DNA from: Helochares maculicollis
Lineage: Eukaryota; Arthropoda; Insecta; Coleoptera; Hydrophilidae
DNA: 42,839 nt
Reading direction: 5' to 3'
NCBI GenBank assembly: GCA_033557835.1
Contig: JAWQRO010000328.1
Span: 1 to 42,839, forward strand
This document shows positions 22,801 to 33,059 of the stretch, piece by piece. The notes beneath the pieces are model-generated. The model saw only the letters and a list, made by a program, of their open reading frames with translations, did not search any database and was not told the DNA's origin. Every line of letters begins with the position of its first letter. The first letter of the stretch is position 1. Made by a program: the position numbers and the translations under genes.

Positions 22801-25800
22801 GAACAACATCTACAGCCTTTAGCCCAATTCCGGTAGATGTTAGTCCAAAATCTTCACGTTTCAATCCTATTTTTGCCATATTTAGTCCAAAATCTGCAAG
22901 ATTCAGCTCCACAGATACTGATAATAAACGTTCTAAGAAACCTGAATCTACTGGTCTTCTTCAAAATGAGCCCGCTTCGAGTCATAAAACATTCTTAAAG
23001 CCTGCTGAGACCACGGTAGAAACTGATGAATCCTTAGTTGACTGTAAGAGAAACAAAAGTCTCCATAAAGATTCACATCTCGGCCTCGACTTTCAAAACT
23101 CTAACTCTCATAGAAACTCTCCGAGGAAACCTCGGGCCTTAGAATTCGAACCGTCTGAAGATTTGGGTCAGTTTTACGTAGTCAAAACAGTGGAAAACGA
23201 TGATCGTGGTGTTTCTTTGGACGAACTGCCGGAAGACATCTTGGAAGAGCTGCTTGGCAGTGCGGAAGACTACGATAATGAAATTGAGGAGATCGGCAGA
23301 AGTTCGATAACAATTAAAGAGTCGATGGAAAAGGATGACTTGGTTGAAAATGAAGACTCGATTGAGCATGAAGATCGGGTGGGGAATGAAGACTCATTGG
23401 AAAATGAAGACTCGATGCACAGTGAAGATTCGATGTACATTGAAGATTCGATAGACAATGAAGATTTCACAGAAAATGAAGATTCGATGGACAATGAAGA
23501 CTCGATGGACAATGAAGACTCGATGGACAATGAAGACTCGATGGACATCGAAGACTTCATAGGCAATGAAGATCTCAGAGACAATGAAATCCTCATGGGT
23601 GATGAAGATCTCATAGAAGATGAAGATCTCATGGAGAATGAAGATCTCATGGACAATGAAGACTACATGGATAATGAAGACTACATGGACAATGAAGATC
23701 TCTTAGACAATATAGATCTAGCGAAGAGTGAAGAGAATCGAGCGGTAGAAAAAGTAGCAAGAGGACGCAACGACCCGATTTTGCGGTCACCGAAGACTTT
23801 GAAGTCATTAGATGACATCTTCCTGCAGCCACTGAACTTCAAGCATCTCGTGCCCTACAAGCCAATCTATTATCTCTTGAACACGCCCTTGAGGATCCTG
23901 AAACAAATCCATCACCTAAAAGAACGCATCTCCCCAGTAGTTAGATCGGTGCCCCAGCTCCTGAAGAACTCTCAAAAGTACATCTTCAATTTAGGCGAAG
24001 ATCTCAGAGCCAACGCTTTGGATTTGGCCAGCGAGTTCGTGGGAGACTTCACGGATTACGAAGAAGCCAACTCTGGAATACGTCGAGCAGTGTTGCCCCT
24101 TCAGAGATCTAAGAGAAACCCAGAGCGGGTTGAAGTCAATGAAAACGGGGATCTTAGGGATAAATCTCAGGATACTAGCGCAGATGAAGAGATGGGTAGG
24201 TTTGAAGAGAGGATTGAACAACATGGTAAGCAAGAAGAAATCCTGCAAATCCTGGAATTGATCAGCGAGTGCTTAGAAGAGAATTATGTGAGCACCAAAA
24301 GGCAAGGCCTGAAGAATGAAGAAGGCTGCAGTAAGATTCTCTTCAACTTCCTAAAGATCTTCACTAATCCTGGGGAAATCAAACCTGATTTTGCTAAGGA
24401 AGCGAAATTGAATATTCTTAAAGCTCGAGAAGATACGGAATTTAGCAATGATAATCCCATGGTTGAAGATAGCAAAGACTTTAAGGCCTCTAAGATCACT
24501 CTAGACGGTGAATCGGGTAGAGAAACTCTGAAGAAAGATCTTAGAAGTCGTGTAGGTGAAACTGTTGGAGGTGTAGTTACATATGAAGGTAATCGAAGGA
24601 CTAATGAGCTGAGCAAAGGCCCCCCAGAGTTGGCCAGTCAACTACTGGAACTCCTCAGAAGATGCAGTGAAGCCAGCTTAGACAGCTCTGAAGATAAAAT
24701 CCTAAGCAAAGCCCTTGAAGATGGAAAGAGTGGAGACTCTTATAAAAGGAGATTCAAACGCACTCTGCTCAAAGTGGTGGACGAAGGGGAAATCGAAGAC
24801 TTCCTACACGAGAAACTGTCAGTTTTCAAGGACCACGGAGCCAAAGCAAAATCCCCATCTGAAACCATCAGGGCTATAAAACCCGAAAGGGGCGGAAATC
24901 GCAGAAAAAGCCTTCGAGCTGGCGAAGGAAGAACATCTCCAGCCTCAAGATATAGAGACCCCAGACGAAACTTCAGAGTTAGAGACTCGAGAAGAAATTT
25001 GAGAGGTGAAGATTCGAGAAGAAATTGGAGAGGTGAAGATTCGAGAAGAAATTGGAGAGGTGGAGATTCAAGAAGAAATTTGAGAGGTGACGATTCGAGA
25101 AGAAATGATCGAGGTGGAGACTCGAGAAGAAACGCCAGAGGTGAAGACTCGGGAAGAAACATCAGGAGTGAAGACCCGAGAAGAAATTTCAGAAATGATG
25201 ACTCGAGAAGAAACTTCAGAGGTGAAGCTAGACGAGAAGACAAAAGGAGAAGAGCCCCGATTTTAAGATCCAGCAAGACCAAGCCTGCGACTGCCAAGAC
25301 CGCTCCCGTTGTTGAGCGATCAGACAAATCCAAGACAATCGTTTTGGAGAAGGTGAACCCAAAGATCATCATTGACAACAACGGTCTGCCCTTCATCGAA
25401 ATCAACGGAAAGAAGCAGCCAGTCTTCACTCAGAGATGGCTGAAGACAGCTGGGGATGCTTTGCTGCAGAAGAAACTGTTTCCGAAAGCATTTACGGACC
25501 TAATACAGAAAACACGGAGCAAAGCCCAGAGAGCAGATGAAGAAAATCCAGCAAGTGAGGAAAATCCAGCAGGTGAAGATGCTGAGGCAAGTGGCGAAAG
25601 TGCAGTGAATGGAGATCTTGAAGCAACTGAAGATCAAGACAGAATAGTGGAAGCTGAAGGCTACGGAAAGGACTTGAGAGAACGCCTGGATTTGCCCTTC
25701 CACGTAGATGAGCACAACGTCTACGAGGCCATTGAAGAAATCCTGGATAAGGCTGAAGGCTTAGACGAAGAAACCGTTGGAATGGGAGAGCCTTACGATC

Positions 25801-26747
25801 TAGCGGTCTGCGACAAACTGCTCAAGGAGAAGATCAACCAGACGCTGGCTCAAATCCACTTCCTGCTCACAGACGACTTAGAGAGGGACATCGTGTTGTT
25901 CGAGGAGGTCCTCAAGCTGCAGAACCTGAAGCACGATCTAGCCGAGAAGTGGAAAGTCGTCCTCATGGGCAACAAGGGGAACAACGTGAAGGAGAAGTTA
26001 AGGATCCTGTCGGCGATCCAGGAGGTGCAAGGGCTCAAAGACGCCGTTGTTGAAGAAGCGATTCTCCAACTAAACGAGGAAGATTACCACGACAAGAGGC
26101 GCTTGATAAGACTGCTGGCGAAGCTGCAGCGGCTCCAAGTCATCCTCGTGAAGATCGTGGAGGATTTCGGACAAAAAATCGGGATGGGGCGCCAGTTCGA
26201 CGTGCCGAAAGAAATCGTGTTAATCGACCATCTGGAAGACCTGCGCTTCTTAAAGGCGCAAAACCGCGAAGAAATTCAAACCAACCTCAAAGAAGAACGA
26301 GAGTCGCTCCTGGAGGAAACCATGGGGCTCTTGGAAGATCTCAGGAGGCTCTCTGAAGCCTCCGAAGAAGATCGCAATGATTTGGTCCAGCTCGGGAAGA
26401 TCATCTGGGAGGTTAGGAATATAGAGAGGCTCCAAAAGGACACCTATAGGGACCTGGAGGAGAATCTGATTGGAGAAGGCGAAATCAGAAGGGAGCTGAA
26501 GATCCTCTTCGATTTGCAAAACCAGCGCGATACCCTAGAGAAGCGACAGGCGCAAATTTTGGCTGGTTTGAGCGGAAGACCCAAGCCTAACCAGGTGGCA
26601 GAGGAGCCTCTGGAGGTTGAAGAAACCACGGAGGGGACAATCTTCTCCTTGTTCAAAGCCGGCAAGCCTCTGAGGCCAACCAAGCCCAAAACGACCCTAA
26701 AAGACTTGATAGAGCAACTCAGGACGAAGTTGAAGAAGAAAACCTGA
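16818..26747 (+). CDS. Giant secreted repeat polyprotein, 3201 residues (gene 2)
   Basis: Exons 16818-16892, 16980-17292 and 17530-26747 join in phases 0 and 1; the last coding exon is 9.2 kb without a stop. The signal peptide is MNFSLIFVAASAILVVVSA, followed by DCGCIDC. A Cys-rich head (C49-x-C51, C70-x3-C74 and more) runs to about residue 190. Six furin-like sites follow: RRSKR ending at 201, RVKR 744, RAKR 1110, RRVKR 1841, RSKR 2325 and RRFKR 2540. Between them lie distinct repeat blocks: acidic SEDDFGSE (426-487), IEENAP hexads and 42-residue modules (774-996), SRNVKE hexads (1339-1405), SKYQKE hexads (1664-1753), SP-rich (1848-1927), EDSMDN hexads (2066-2190) and basic DSRRNLRGE nonads (2605-2697). 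The C-terminal ~400 residues look like ordered, charged helices. No known domain is recognised. A role as a cleaved extracellular structural material is inference. Confidence 0.85.
18418..18602 (+). repeat. Acidic SEDDFGSE coding repeat in gene 2
   Basis: Direct repeats of a GGAAGTGAAGATGATTTT-like unit encode alternating GSEDDF, GSEEIS and QSEDG segments, about residues 426-487. The many Ser followed by acidic residues are candidate secretory-pathway phosphorylation sites (S-x-E type), which is inference. Confidence 0.8.
19446..20185 (+). repeat. Hexad and 42-residue coding modules in gene 2
   Basis: IEENAP/IEESAP-type hexads (18 bp) lead into larger modules marked by TCATCGATGAAGAAGTC. This marker occurs at 19602, 19746, 19872, 19998 and 20124, so spacings are 144, 126, 126 and 126 bp. 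A 126-bp module encodes SSMKKSPTVEQMPSLGRISP followed by a Met/Ser/Glu run. The first spacing is longer by exactly one 18-bp hexad. Confidence 0.88.
21157..21356 (+). repeat. SRNVKE hexad coding repeat in gene 2
   Basis: Eleven or so copies of an 18-bp unit like AAAGAATCTAGAAATGTT encode (K/E)ESRN(V/F). The surrounding region from about 20640 to 22130 is a degenerate version of the same theme, with a Ser-Arg pair recurring every 12-18 residues. Confidence 0.88.
22128..22400 (+). repeat. SKYQKE hexad coding repeat in gene 2
   Basis: About fifteen 18-bp units like AAATATCAAAAAGAATCC encode KYQKES, KYQKAS or KDQKAS. The block is strongly basic, in contrast with the acidic block further on. Lys and Gln content would suit transglutaminase cross-linking, which is speculation. 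Confidence 0.88.
23338..23710 (+). repeat. EDSMDN acidic hexad coding repeat in gene 2
   Basis: About twenty 18-bp units like GAAGACTCGATGGACAAT encode EDSMDN, EDLMDN or EDYMDN, about residues 2066-2190. It is one of the most acidic stretches of the protein. Confidence 0.88.
24955..25230 (+). repeat. DSRRNLRGE basic nonad coding repeat in gene 2
   Basis: About ten 27-bp units like GATTCGAGAAGAAATTGG then AGAGGTGAA encode DSRRNxRGE, about residues 2605-2697. The block is rich in Arg and lies 65 residues after the last furin-like site. Confidence 0.88.
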
Positions 26748-26988
26748 TTTTCGGCTCTTTCCTAGATCGATTTATTTGTTATAGTTATTTATTGTTTTTT
26801 GTAATTAAACCTTAAGCAAGTCGAAGGCGCTCATTTAATTCCATCATTTCTTTTGTTTGCAGGAGGTGAAGCCCCCCGGTTAGATAAGATCCAAGCGCAG
26901 CGACCCAGCAGGCAACGCGGCCGCCGTGACGCATCTCTAAGCAATCAAATCAAAATACCAATTGTTTGTGTTTGCCCATTAAAAATGT

Positions 26989-26994
26989 AATAAA
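26989..26994 (+). terminator. Polyadenylation signal of gene 2
   Basis: AATAAA is found about 240 bases after the stop at 26745-26747. A variant AATTAAA near 26801 could serve an earlier end. Confidence 0.5.
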
Positions 26995-27324
26995 TTGAAT
27001 TGCGTTTGTTTTCTCGACCGTCAGCACTCTATTGCGATGGCCAACACAGTTGGCCATGACCTTGGCAAAAAACGATTGATGCAGCTTTTCCTTTTGTTTC
27101 TGTTTTCTAACGCTTCGTTGTTTTGCTCTTTTGCTGGTTTGTTTTTCCTAATGTTTTGATATAGCGTCCAGTTTTGTTTTCGCGTTACTTTTTGTGTGTT
27201 TTGTTTTCGCGTTGATTTTAGTCTTCGCGGCGGCGATTCTCTTGTTTTGTTTTCTGGGTTTTGTTTTGTTTTGCCAATGTTCTGTTGTGTCAATGATGAA
27301 AACGCGAGTTGTCAAGATAATGCC

Positions 27325-27358
27325 TATAAAGGACAAACTTGCCGCACTTGTGTTCAGT
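27325..27358 (+). promoter_or_regulatory. Core promoter of gene 3: TATA box and initiator
   Basis: TATAAAG at 27325-27331 is followed by TCAGT at 27354-27358, about 30 bases on, the normal TATA-to-initiator distance in arthropods. The 5' UTR to the start at 27378 would be only about 20 bases. Confidence 0.75.
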
Positions 27359-27377
27359 GCGGGCACCTGGTGGCAAA

Positions 27378-30300
27378 ATGCCAGGGCAAAACTTGACCGT
27401 GGGGGTGTTTCTGGTCTGCGCTGTCGTATTGCTGGCTGAGGGAAAGTACAATTTGAGGGAGATCTTCGAGGTGCCTCACGAGAAGGACAAGGTTGGGCTA
27501 ATGGAAAGATCTTCTTTCGGCGCCGATAGTGATGCTAAGTCGAAAAGTGACGGAGGGGGTTGTAAGGGAGACACTAAAGCCGAGGATGGTAAAGATCATG
27601 GGAAGCCTCACGCTGTGGCCAACGCGCAGGTGCTCTTGCAGCTGCCTGGTTGTGGGAAGAGCAAAGGTGATTACGCTGGGTGTGAACAGGATCATCTTGC
27701 TGGGTGTGACAAAGTCCTGATTCCAGCTGGCTACGTTCCTTTTTACGCTTGCCCTCATATTCTTAAGCAAGCCTCTCATATTCTTGGGCAAGCTCATGGG
27801 CTATTTCAGCCCTATTTTCACCCTGGCTGCCGTTGCACAAACTGTCAGAGAGCAGTTGGCCCAGGTTACTTTGATGAGAGTCCTAAGCGAGATGAAGATG
27901 CAAGTATGGGACGCGAAAGAAGTTCTGGGATGTCTTCGGGGGGATACGGACCCCCTAGAGATTATAGGCTTGGTACCAATTATGAGAGAGATCTAACCGA
28001 TGGTGAATCATCAGCGTCGGCATCAGATAACGAAGGATCTTCATCTGTCCAAAGATCTTCCTACAGTCAAGAATCACCATACAGCAAAGATTCTCCAAAG
28101 GGGAAAAAATCTCCAAGCAGCTACGATTCGCCATACAGAAAAGAATCTCCGTACAATAAAGAATCTTTATACAATCAAGAATCTTCATATAATCAAGGAT
28201 CTTCATACAATCAAGGATATTCATACAATCAAGAATCTTCATACAGAAAAGGATCTCCATTGACGGAAGAATATTTAAATAAGGAGCCCTCGGGGAGCGA
28301 AAGGTTTTCCAAGTATGAAGAGCTTCCACACCACGGTAGGGTTTTGGAAAAACGAAGATCATCAAGTTACCATTTAGCCCCAGAATATAAGATACCATCA
28401 CATCATAGTTGGCCCGAAAAAAGTAAAGACTCCTCAGGCTACGAAGAGTATCCAAGTCATAAAGAACAGGCAGAAAGGGCATCAAAGTACATGGGAATGT
28501 TGCCAGGAGATGATACATCACCTGAGTATGAGCATCATGCAGAAGATTACGCAACAACTGGGTATAGAAGGTCTTTAGATAATCAAACACCTCAAGGACG
28601 TAGAAGACCACTGAGTAGCAAAAAGCAACAAAAATCTTCACAGGCAGGGTATGAATGGCCACTAAGAGATGATGCATCATCAGAATATGAATGGCCAATA
28701 GGACAAAAGACACCATCGAGATATGAAGGACCTCTAGAGGATGACAAGCGATCAGAGTACGAATGGCCTTTAGGGTACTACAAACCACTTCCAACAAAAG
28801 TAAAACGTACTAAAAACGAGAGTTCTTCAAAATATGAAGATCCTTTGAGGGTCGATCACTTAACAGGTGCTAAACGAACTACAAGAAATGAAGCCCCAGG
28901 AGCATGGACTGCTCCAAATGAGAAAAAGAGCTCTATCATAGCCATCTTAAACCATGATGAAGCAGGACCAAAAGGTGATCCTAACAAATCTAACAACCAA
29001 GGAGCCGACATAAAAGAAAGGCACAGTTCCAGCAGTCACATTGCCGAAGAGGAAGACCTAGCAAAGCCACCAGAACCATTTTTCGTCAACTTCTACCATA
29101 AAAGCGACCGCGAAGAATACAAGGGCCGAGATGATCCCCAGAAGCAAGTTGCTTCTTCTGCAGACCGCCAAAGCTACGCCTTTGAAGAAAAAGACACAAC
29201 TAAAGATGGCTCCGAAATTTACAAAAAACTCTCCGATACTCATGAGAAGCCTCATGAAGATTATGAAGATGTCTACGTTGAAGAAGCAAGGACGGAACCA
29301 ATCGATGAAGACCAGAAGCCGTCAGGACCGTATTTTGTAAACTTCTATCACAGAAGCGACCGTGACGATTACAAAGACCTTGCTAAATCTTACAAGCAAG
29401 TTGAGCCCCATGAAGATAGTCATAAACACGCCGTCGTAGAAAGAAGCAGACAAACCAAAGATGACTACAAAAATCAGGAAAACCGCCACGAAAATCACAA
29501 TACTTACGAAACACTTCACGAAAATCACGAAAAACTTGACGAGAATGTGGGAGAAGCAATCAAAACAGTCTCGAAACCACCAGAACCATATTTCGTGAAC
29601 TTCTATCACAGAAGCGACCTTGAAGAATATAACGGAAAAGGAAGGCCCGAGAAATATGTTGAAAAGTTCCAAGATAGGTACCGAAAGCATGTTGAAGACA
29701 AAGATGGCAACACAAAAGATGATCATTCTGATCATGAATCCAAACCTTATTTCACTCATCGTGAGGATGAAGAAAATGATCAAAAGAGCCTGACTGGAAA
29801 TGATCCAAGACAACTCGGGAGATATGACAGCAAAAACAAGCAGAAGTACGTCAAACAATTGACTCATGATCACACTGAAGACAACGGAAGTACTTCCTAT
29901 GCAGACAAGAAGCAAGAGCTACAAGTGGATGAAAACCAAAATCAGTACAAACAGAAGAAAAGCGGTGAGGAAGGAAGTGACAATTACAAAACGATAGGTT
30001 ATAAAGCAAAGCATGATCACAAAGTGATGCACGATCATAAGGCGGCGGATCACAAGACAGTAGATTACAAGACAGTAGATTACAAGACGGTGGATCCCAA
30101 GAGGGTGGATCCCAAGAGGGTGGATCCCAAGACGGTGGATCACAAAGCAAGCGAGCCCAAAAAACAAGGCGACCAGTTGGAAGATCACAAGCCCGGAGAT
30201 AATTACAAGACAATTGAAGAGGATAACACAAATCTACTCAAAGCCTTGGAGAACCTTCTCAAGACTTACAACGTCTCCGCTAGCGATGGCGAGGGATTAT

Positions 30301-32765
30301 CGGAAGGAAGAGTCGAAGACATCCTCCACATGGTGGAAGAGTTCATGAACGAGCAAGAGAATCACCACCAAGCAGACTGGATGATGGGAGAAGACATAGT
30401 AGGTGGAGAAATAGTAACGCCCAAAAAAGACTTGATAGAAGATGATATTCGGAAAAACACTCATTCTTCAATTTACGAGGGCCCAAAAAGCCTAAAAACA
30501 GGCCCTAAGAGCGAAACGCTTCAGAAAAGCAAAGTGGATAAATCAACGAAACGAGAAGAAAGCGTCTCGGTTTACGATGTCAAAGCAACAACCGAAGAGT
30601 CGGTCAGAGCAAGGCCAAAATCCATGCATGAAACGCTTTGGGACATCCTGGAGTCGGTCAAAGAACTGCCCGATGGCGCTGAAATGCCTCTCGCCAAAGC
30701 AAACCTGGGTGATCTCTTGAAGATCTATGAAGATAGGGTTAAAGAAGACACTCTCAGAAGCAAGCCTTGCCTAGTTGAAGATTTGAAAGTCTCCGAGAAG
30801 GGCATCCAGAAGATGAAGCCCTGCACGCGGAAGGTCAGAGATCCTTGTTTGTTGAGTGGCAACCTCCAGTTCATCAAGGTTAAGATTCCCAAGTGCAAGG
30901 CAAAGACGTGTGAGGCCAAGCCAAAAGATCCAGAATCGAAGCAACATGAACCAAAAACGACAGGGCCAGAAACAAAAGGGTTCGAATCAAGAGGGTACGA
31001 ATCAAGAGGGCACGAATCAAGAGGGTACGGATCAAGAGGGTACGAATCAAGAGGGTACGAATCAAGAGGGTACGAATCAAGAGGGTTCGAATCAAGAGAG
31101 TCAAGGCCAAGAGGGTATGAACCAGAAGAGTCTGATCAAACAGAAACGCCTTCAACAGATAAACTTAGCACAAAAGAAGAGACAAAATACAGCGACAAAG
31201 CACTGCCAAAGGGATACAGGCGCCAACCAGATGATGTTGATCAGAAGAAACAACACGACAAAGGTGCGGATACTGAGTGTTTCAAACAAGAAGAGCGCCG
31301 AACAGGTAAGCAAGCAAAAATCCATCCTGCAAACAATTGTTGTAACCCTGAAACTTATTTTACAGAAGAAGATCATTGTCCTGAAGAAAGTCATGGTCCA
31401 AAAGAAGCGTTTAGTGGCTTTGAAAAACATTGTCTAGAAGAAGACAGTCCGGTAAAACATAATCCAGACGATCTTCTAAAAGAAGATACTCCAGAAGAAG
31501 ATACTCCAGAAGAAGATAATCCAGAAGAAGATAATCCAGAAGAAGATAATCCAGAAGAAGATAATCCAGAAGAAGACAATCCTGAAAAAGATAATCCTGA
31601 AGAAGATAATCCTGAACAAGATAATCCTGAAGAAGATAATACTGAAGAAGATAATCCTGAAGAAGATAATCCTGAAGGAGATACTCCTGAAGAAGATAAT
31701 CCAGAAGAAGATATTCTGGTAGAAGATAATCCAGAAGACGACTATTTTCTAGGGGAGAATCGTTGTCTTCAAGAAGATCTTGATACAATTGAAGACCATT
31801 GTCAAGATGACGACATTAAAGATGACCATTGTGTAGAAGACGAGTCAGGATATCGGCCAAAGGACACATATCTTCCTCGTGAGGGATTGCAGTCACCTAA
31901 AATATATTCAGAGAAGAATGGTGAACACCATGGGTATGCGGATCAACACGATGGATTAGAAAAAATGTCCATAGACTGTGGCAATCCGATAATTGCAGAA
32001 GTTGATCTTTGCAGAATGTGCCAAAATGCAAAGCCCGACAAGAATTTGCACCATGAAGAAAGTGTGACTGAAAACTTGAAGAAAGAGGATCTAAGCAATG
32101 ACCAACCAACTCGCAAATACTTAAGAAACGAAGATCTGCCACAGGATAGTTCATCATATGATCCCGTATCACATGAAGACCTGCCATATGAAGAGTTACC
32201 GCATGAAGAACTACAAAAACACTCTCTAGAAGAAGATCCATTGCAGGAAGACTCGCCAACTGAGGACCCATCAGGGCAAGACTTAGCATATGAAGATCGA
32301 GCGCATGAAGCTCTAGGATATCATCACAAGAGGACCAAAACAAGGACTAACCAAGGGGCAACTCTACACAAGAAGAATTCTTGCTCTTCTCACCAGCATT
32401 TCGACCCTCCTCCAATATTCGAAGAAGTCAGGCAAGGATTCGCTTGCCCGAAGTGCTGGAAGAACGGTAAACCACCTTTCGTAATTGAAACTCGTCCCTC
32501 AAGCTTGATAGAAACTCGCCCCTCAAGAGTGACCGAAATTCGCCCCTCAAGAGTGACCGAAACTCGCCCCTCAAGAGTAATCAAAACTCAGCTCTCTAGA
32601 ATAACCGATACTAAACCCTTAAGTGTGGTCGAAATTATTTGTCCGAAAAAGCCTATTCCTTCTTTGCACTTTGGATGCAATTGTAAGCCCAAAACAGTCC
32701 ACCAAAACGACCACTTCTTTTACTACAACTCCCACGACTTTCAATCGAAACCTAGGTGCTACTGA
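27378..32765 (+). CDS. Secreted multi-repeat protein, 1795 residues, single exon (gene 3)
   Basis: One uninterrupted frame of 5388 bases. The start gives a signal peptide with the core VGVFLVCAVVLLAEG and sits just after a TATA/initiator pair. A Cys-rich head follows (first Cys at residue 62, ending C151-x-C153-x-x-C156). Then come SYNQES-like hexads (about 229-295), three 86-residue modules opening PYFVNFYHRSD at 565, 651 and 737, TVDYK/RVDPK pentads (about 881-924), helical segments near 953 and 1085, a second Cys cluster (1131-1180), GYESR pentads (about 1195-1242), EEDNP pentads (about 1370-1453), and TETRPSRV-type nonads near 1705-1748. The end holds CPKCW and GCNCKPK motifs. I recognise no known family. 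Neighbours and composition suggest an extracellular structural protein. A broken copy of its 3' half lies downstream. Confidence 0.87.
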   Translation: MPGQNLTVGVFLVCAVVLLAEGKYNLREIFEVPHEKDKVGLMERSSFGADSDAKSKSDGGGCKGDTKAEDGKDHGKPHAVANAQVLLQLPGCGKSKGDYAGCEQDHLAGCDKVLIPAGYVPFYACPHILKQASHILGQAHGLFQPYFHPGCRCTNCQRAVGPGYFDESPKRDEDASMGRERSSGMSSGGYGPPRDYRLGTNYERDLTDGESSASASDNEGSSSVQRSSYSQESPYSKDSPKGKKSPSSYDSPYRKESPYNKESLYNQESSYNQGSSYNQGYSYNQESSYRKGSPLTEEYLNKEPSGSERFSKYEELPHHGRVLEKRRSSSYHLAPEYKIPSHHSWPEKSKDSSGYEEYPSHKEQAERASKYMGMLPGDDTSPEYEHHAEDYATTGYRRSLDNQTPQGRRRPLSSKKQQKSSQAGYEWPLRDDASSEYEWPIGQKTPSRYEGPLEDDKRSEYEWPLGYYKPLPTKVKRTKNESSSKYEDPLRVDHLTGAKRTTRNEAPGAWTAPNEKKSSIIAILNHDEAGPKGDPNKSNNQGADIKERHSSSSHIAEEEDLAKPPEPFFVNFYHKSDREEYKGRDDPQKQVASSADRQSYAFEEKDTTKDGSEIYKKLSDTHEKPHEDYEDVYVEEARTEPIDEDQKPSGPYFVNFYHRSDRDDYKDLAKSYKQVEPHEDSHKHAVVERSRQTKDDYKNQENRHENHNTYETLHENHEKLDENVGEAIKTVSKPPEPYFVNFYHRSDLEEYNGKGRPEKYVEKFQDRYRKHVEDKDGNTKDDHSDHESKPYFTHREDEENDQKSLTGNDPRQLGRYDSKNKQKYVKQLTHDHTEDNGSTSYADKKQELQVDENQNQYKQKKSGEEGSDNYKTIGYKAKHDHKVMHDHKAADHKTVDYKTVDYKTVDPKRVDPKRVDPKTVDHKASEPKKQGDQLEDHKPGDNYKTIEEDNTNLLKALENLLKTYNVSASDGEGLSEGRVEDILHMVEEFMNEQENHHQADWMMGEDIVGGEIVTPKKDLIEDDIRKNTHSSIYEGPKSLKTGPKSETLQKSKVDKSTKREESVSVYDVKATTEESVRARPKSMHETLWDILESVKELPDGAEMPLAKANLGDLLKIYEDRVKEDTLRSKPCLVEDLKVSEKGIQKMKPCTRKVRDPCLLSGNLQFIKVKIPKCKAKTCEAKPKDPESKQHEPKTTGPETKGFESRGYESRGHESRGYGSRGYESRGYESRGYESRGFESRESRPRGYEPEESDQTETPSTDKLSTKEETKYSDKALPKGYRRQPDDVDQKKQHDKGADTECFKQEERRTGKQAKIHPANNCCNPETYFTEEDHCPEESHGPKEAFSGFEKHCLEEDSPVKHNPDDLLKEDTPEEDTPEEDNPEEDNPEEDNPEEDNPEEDNPEKDNPEEDNPEQDNPEEDNTEEDNPEEDNPEGDTPEEDNPEEDILVEDNPEDDYFLGENRCLQEDLDTIEDHCQDDDIKDDHCVEDESGYRPKDTYLPREGLQSPKIYSEKNGEHHGYADQHDGLEKMSIDCGNPIIAEVDLCRMCQNAKPDKNLHHEESVTENLKKEDLSNDQPTRKYLRNEDLPQDSSSYDPVSHEDLPYEELPHEELQKHSLEEDPLQEDSPTEDPSGQDLAYEDRAHEALGYHHKRTKTRTNQGATLHKKNSCSSHQHFDPPPIFEEVRQGFACPKCWKNGKPPFVIETRPSSLIETRPSRVTEIRPSRVTETRPSRVIKTQLSRITDTKPLSVVEIICPKKPIPSLHFGCNCKPKTVHQNDHFFYYNSHDFQSKPRCY
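29070..29843 (+). repeat. Three 86-residue modules in gene 3
   Basis: Modules start at 29070, 29328 and 29586, exactly 258 bp apart, with no net insertion or deletion. All begin P(Y/F)FVNFYH(K/R)SD followed by an acidic-Tyr pair, and share KQV/KYV about 13 residues later and TKD about 30 residues in. The remainder of each module is diverged and hydrophilic. Confidence 0.88.
31486..31735 (+). repeat. EEDNP acidic pentad coding repeat in gene 3
   Basis: About sixteen 15-bp units like GAAGAAGATAATCCA encode EEDNP with EEDTP, EKDNP and EQDNP variants. The upstream block at 30960-31105 is a separate 15-bp repeat encoding GYESR. Confidence 0.9.
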
Positions 32766-33009
32766 GCTACCAAAAGAGGCGCTGAAGACTTGCTAGACTA
32801 GCCAAACTTGGAAAAGGACTCTAGAAAACCTGTCGCTAGATTCCAGATTCTTTAGACATTAGTGAGCTAATTTTCTAGAAGCCAACAGAAAATGGCATCG
32901 ATTGGTCTTCTCATGTTAACATATTTATTATACACTAACATAAAGTACACTTTTATTTATATAACAGACTATTGCGTTAGTCCAATTGTTGTTATTGTTA
33001 AAAATAGGA

Positions 33010-33015
33010 AATAAA
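33010..33015 (+). terminator. Polyadenylation signal of gene 3
   Basis: AATAAA about 245 bases after the stop. The same signal in matching context is found in the downstream duplicate at 35551-35556. Confidence 0.65.
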
Positions 33016-33059
33016 TTTTTATACAATTTTTCTGTTATTTTTCTGATATTAAGTTTAGA

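Noticed and set aside
30880..31430. Plus- and minus-strand alternative frames over the gene 3 repeats (rich in Gln/Gly or Leu/Ile)
   Set aside because: Shadows of the 15-bp GYESR repeat; the gene 3 frame is open throughout and has the signal peptide and promoter.
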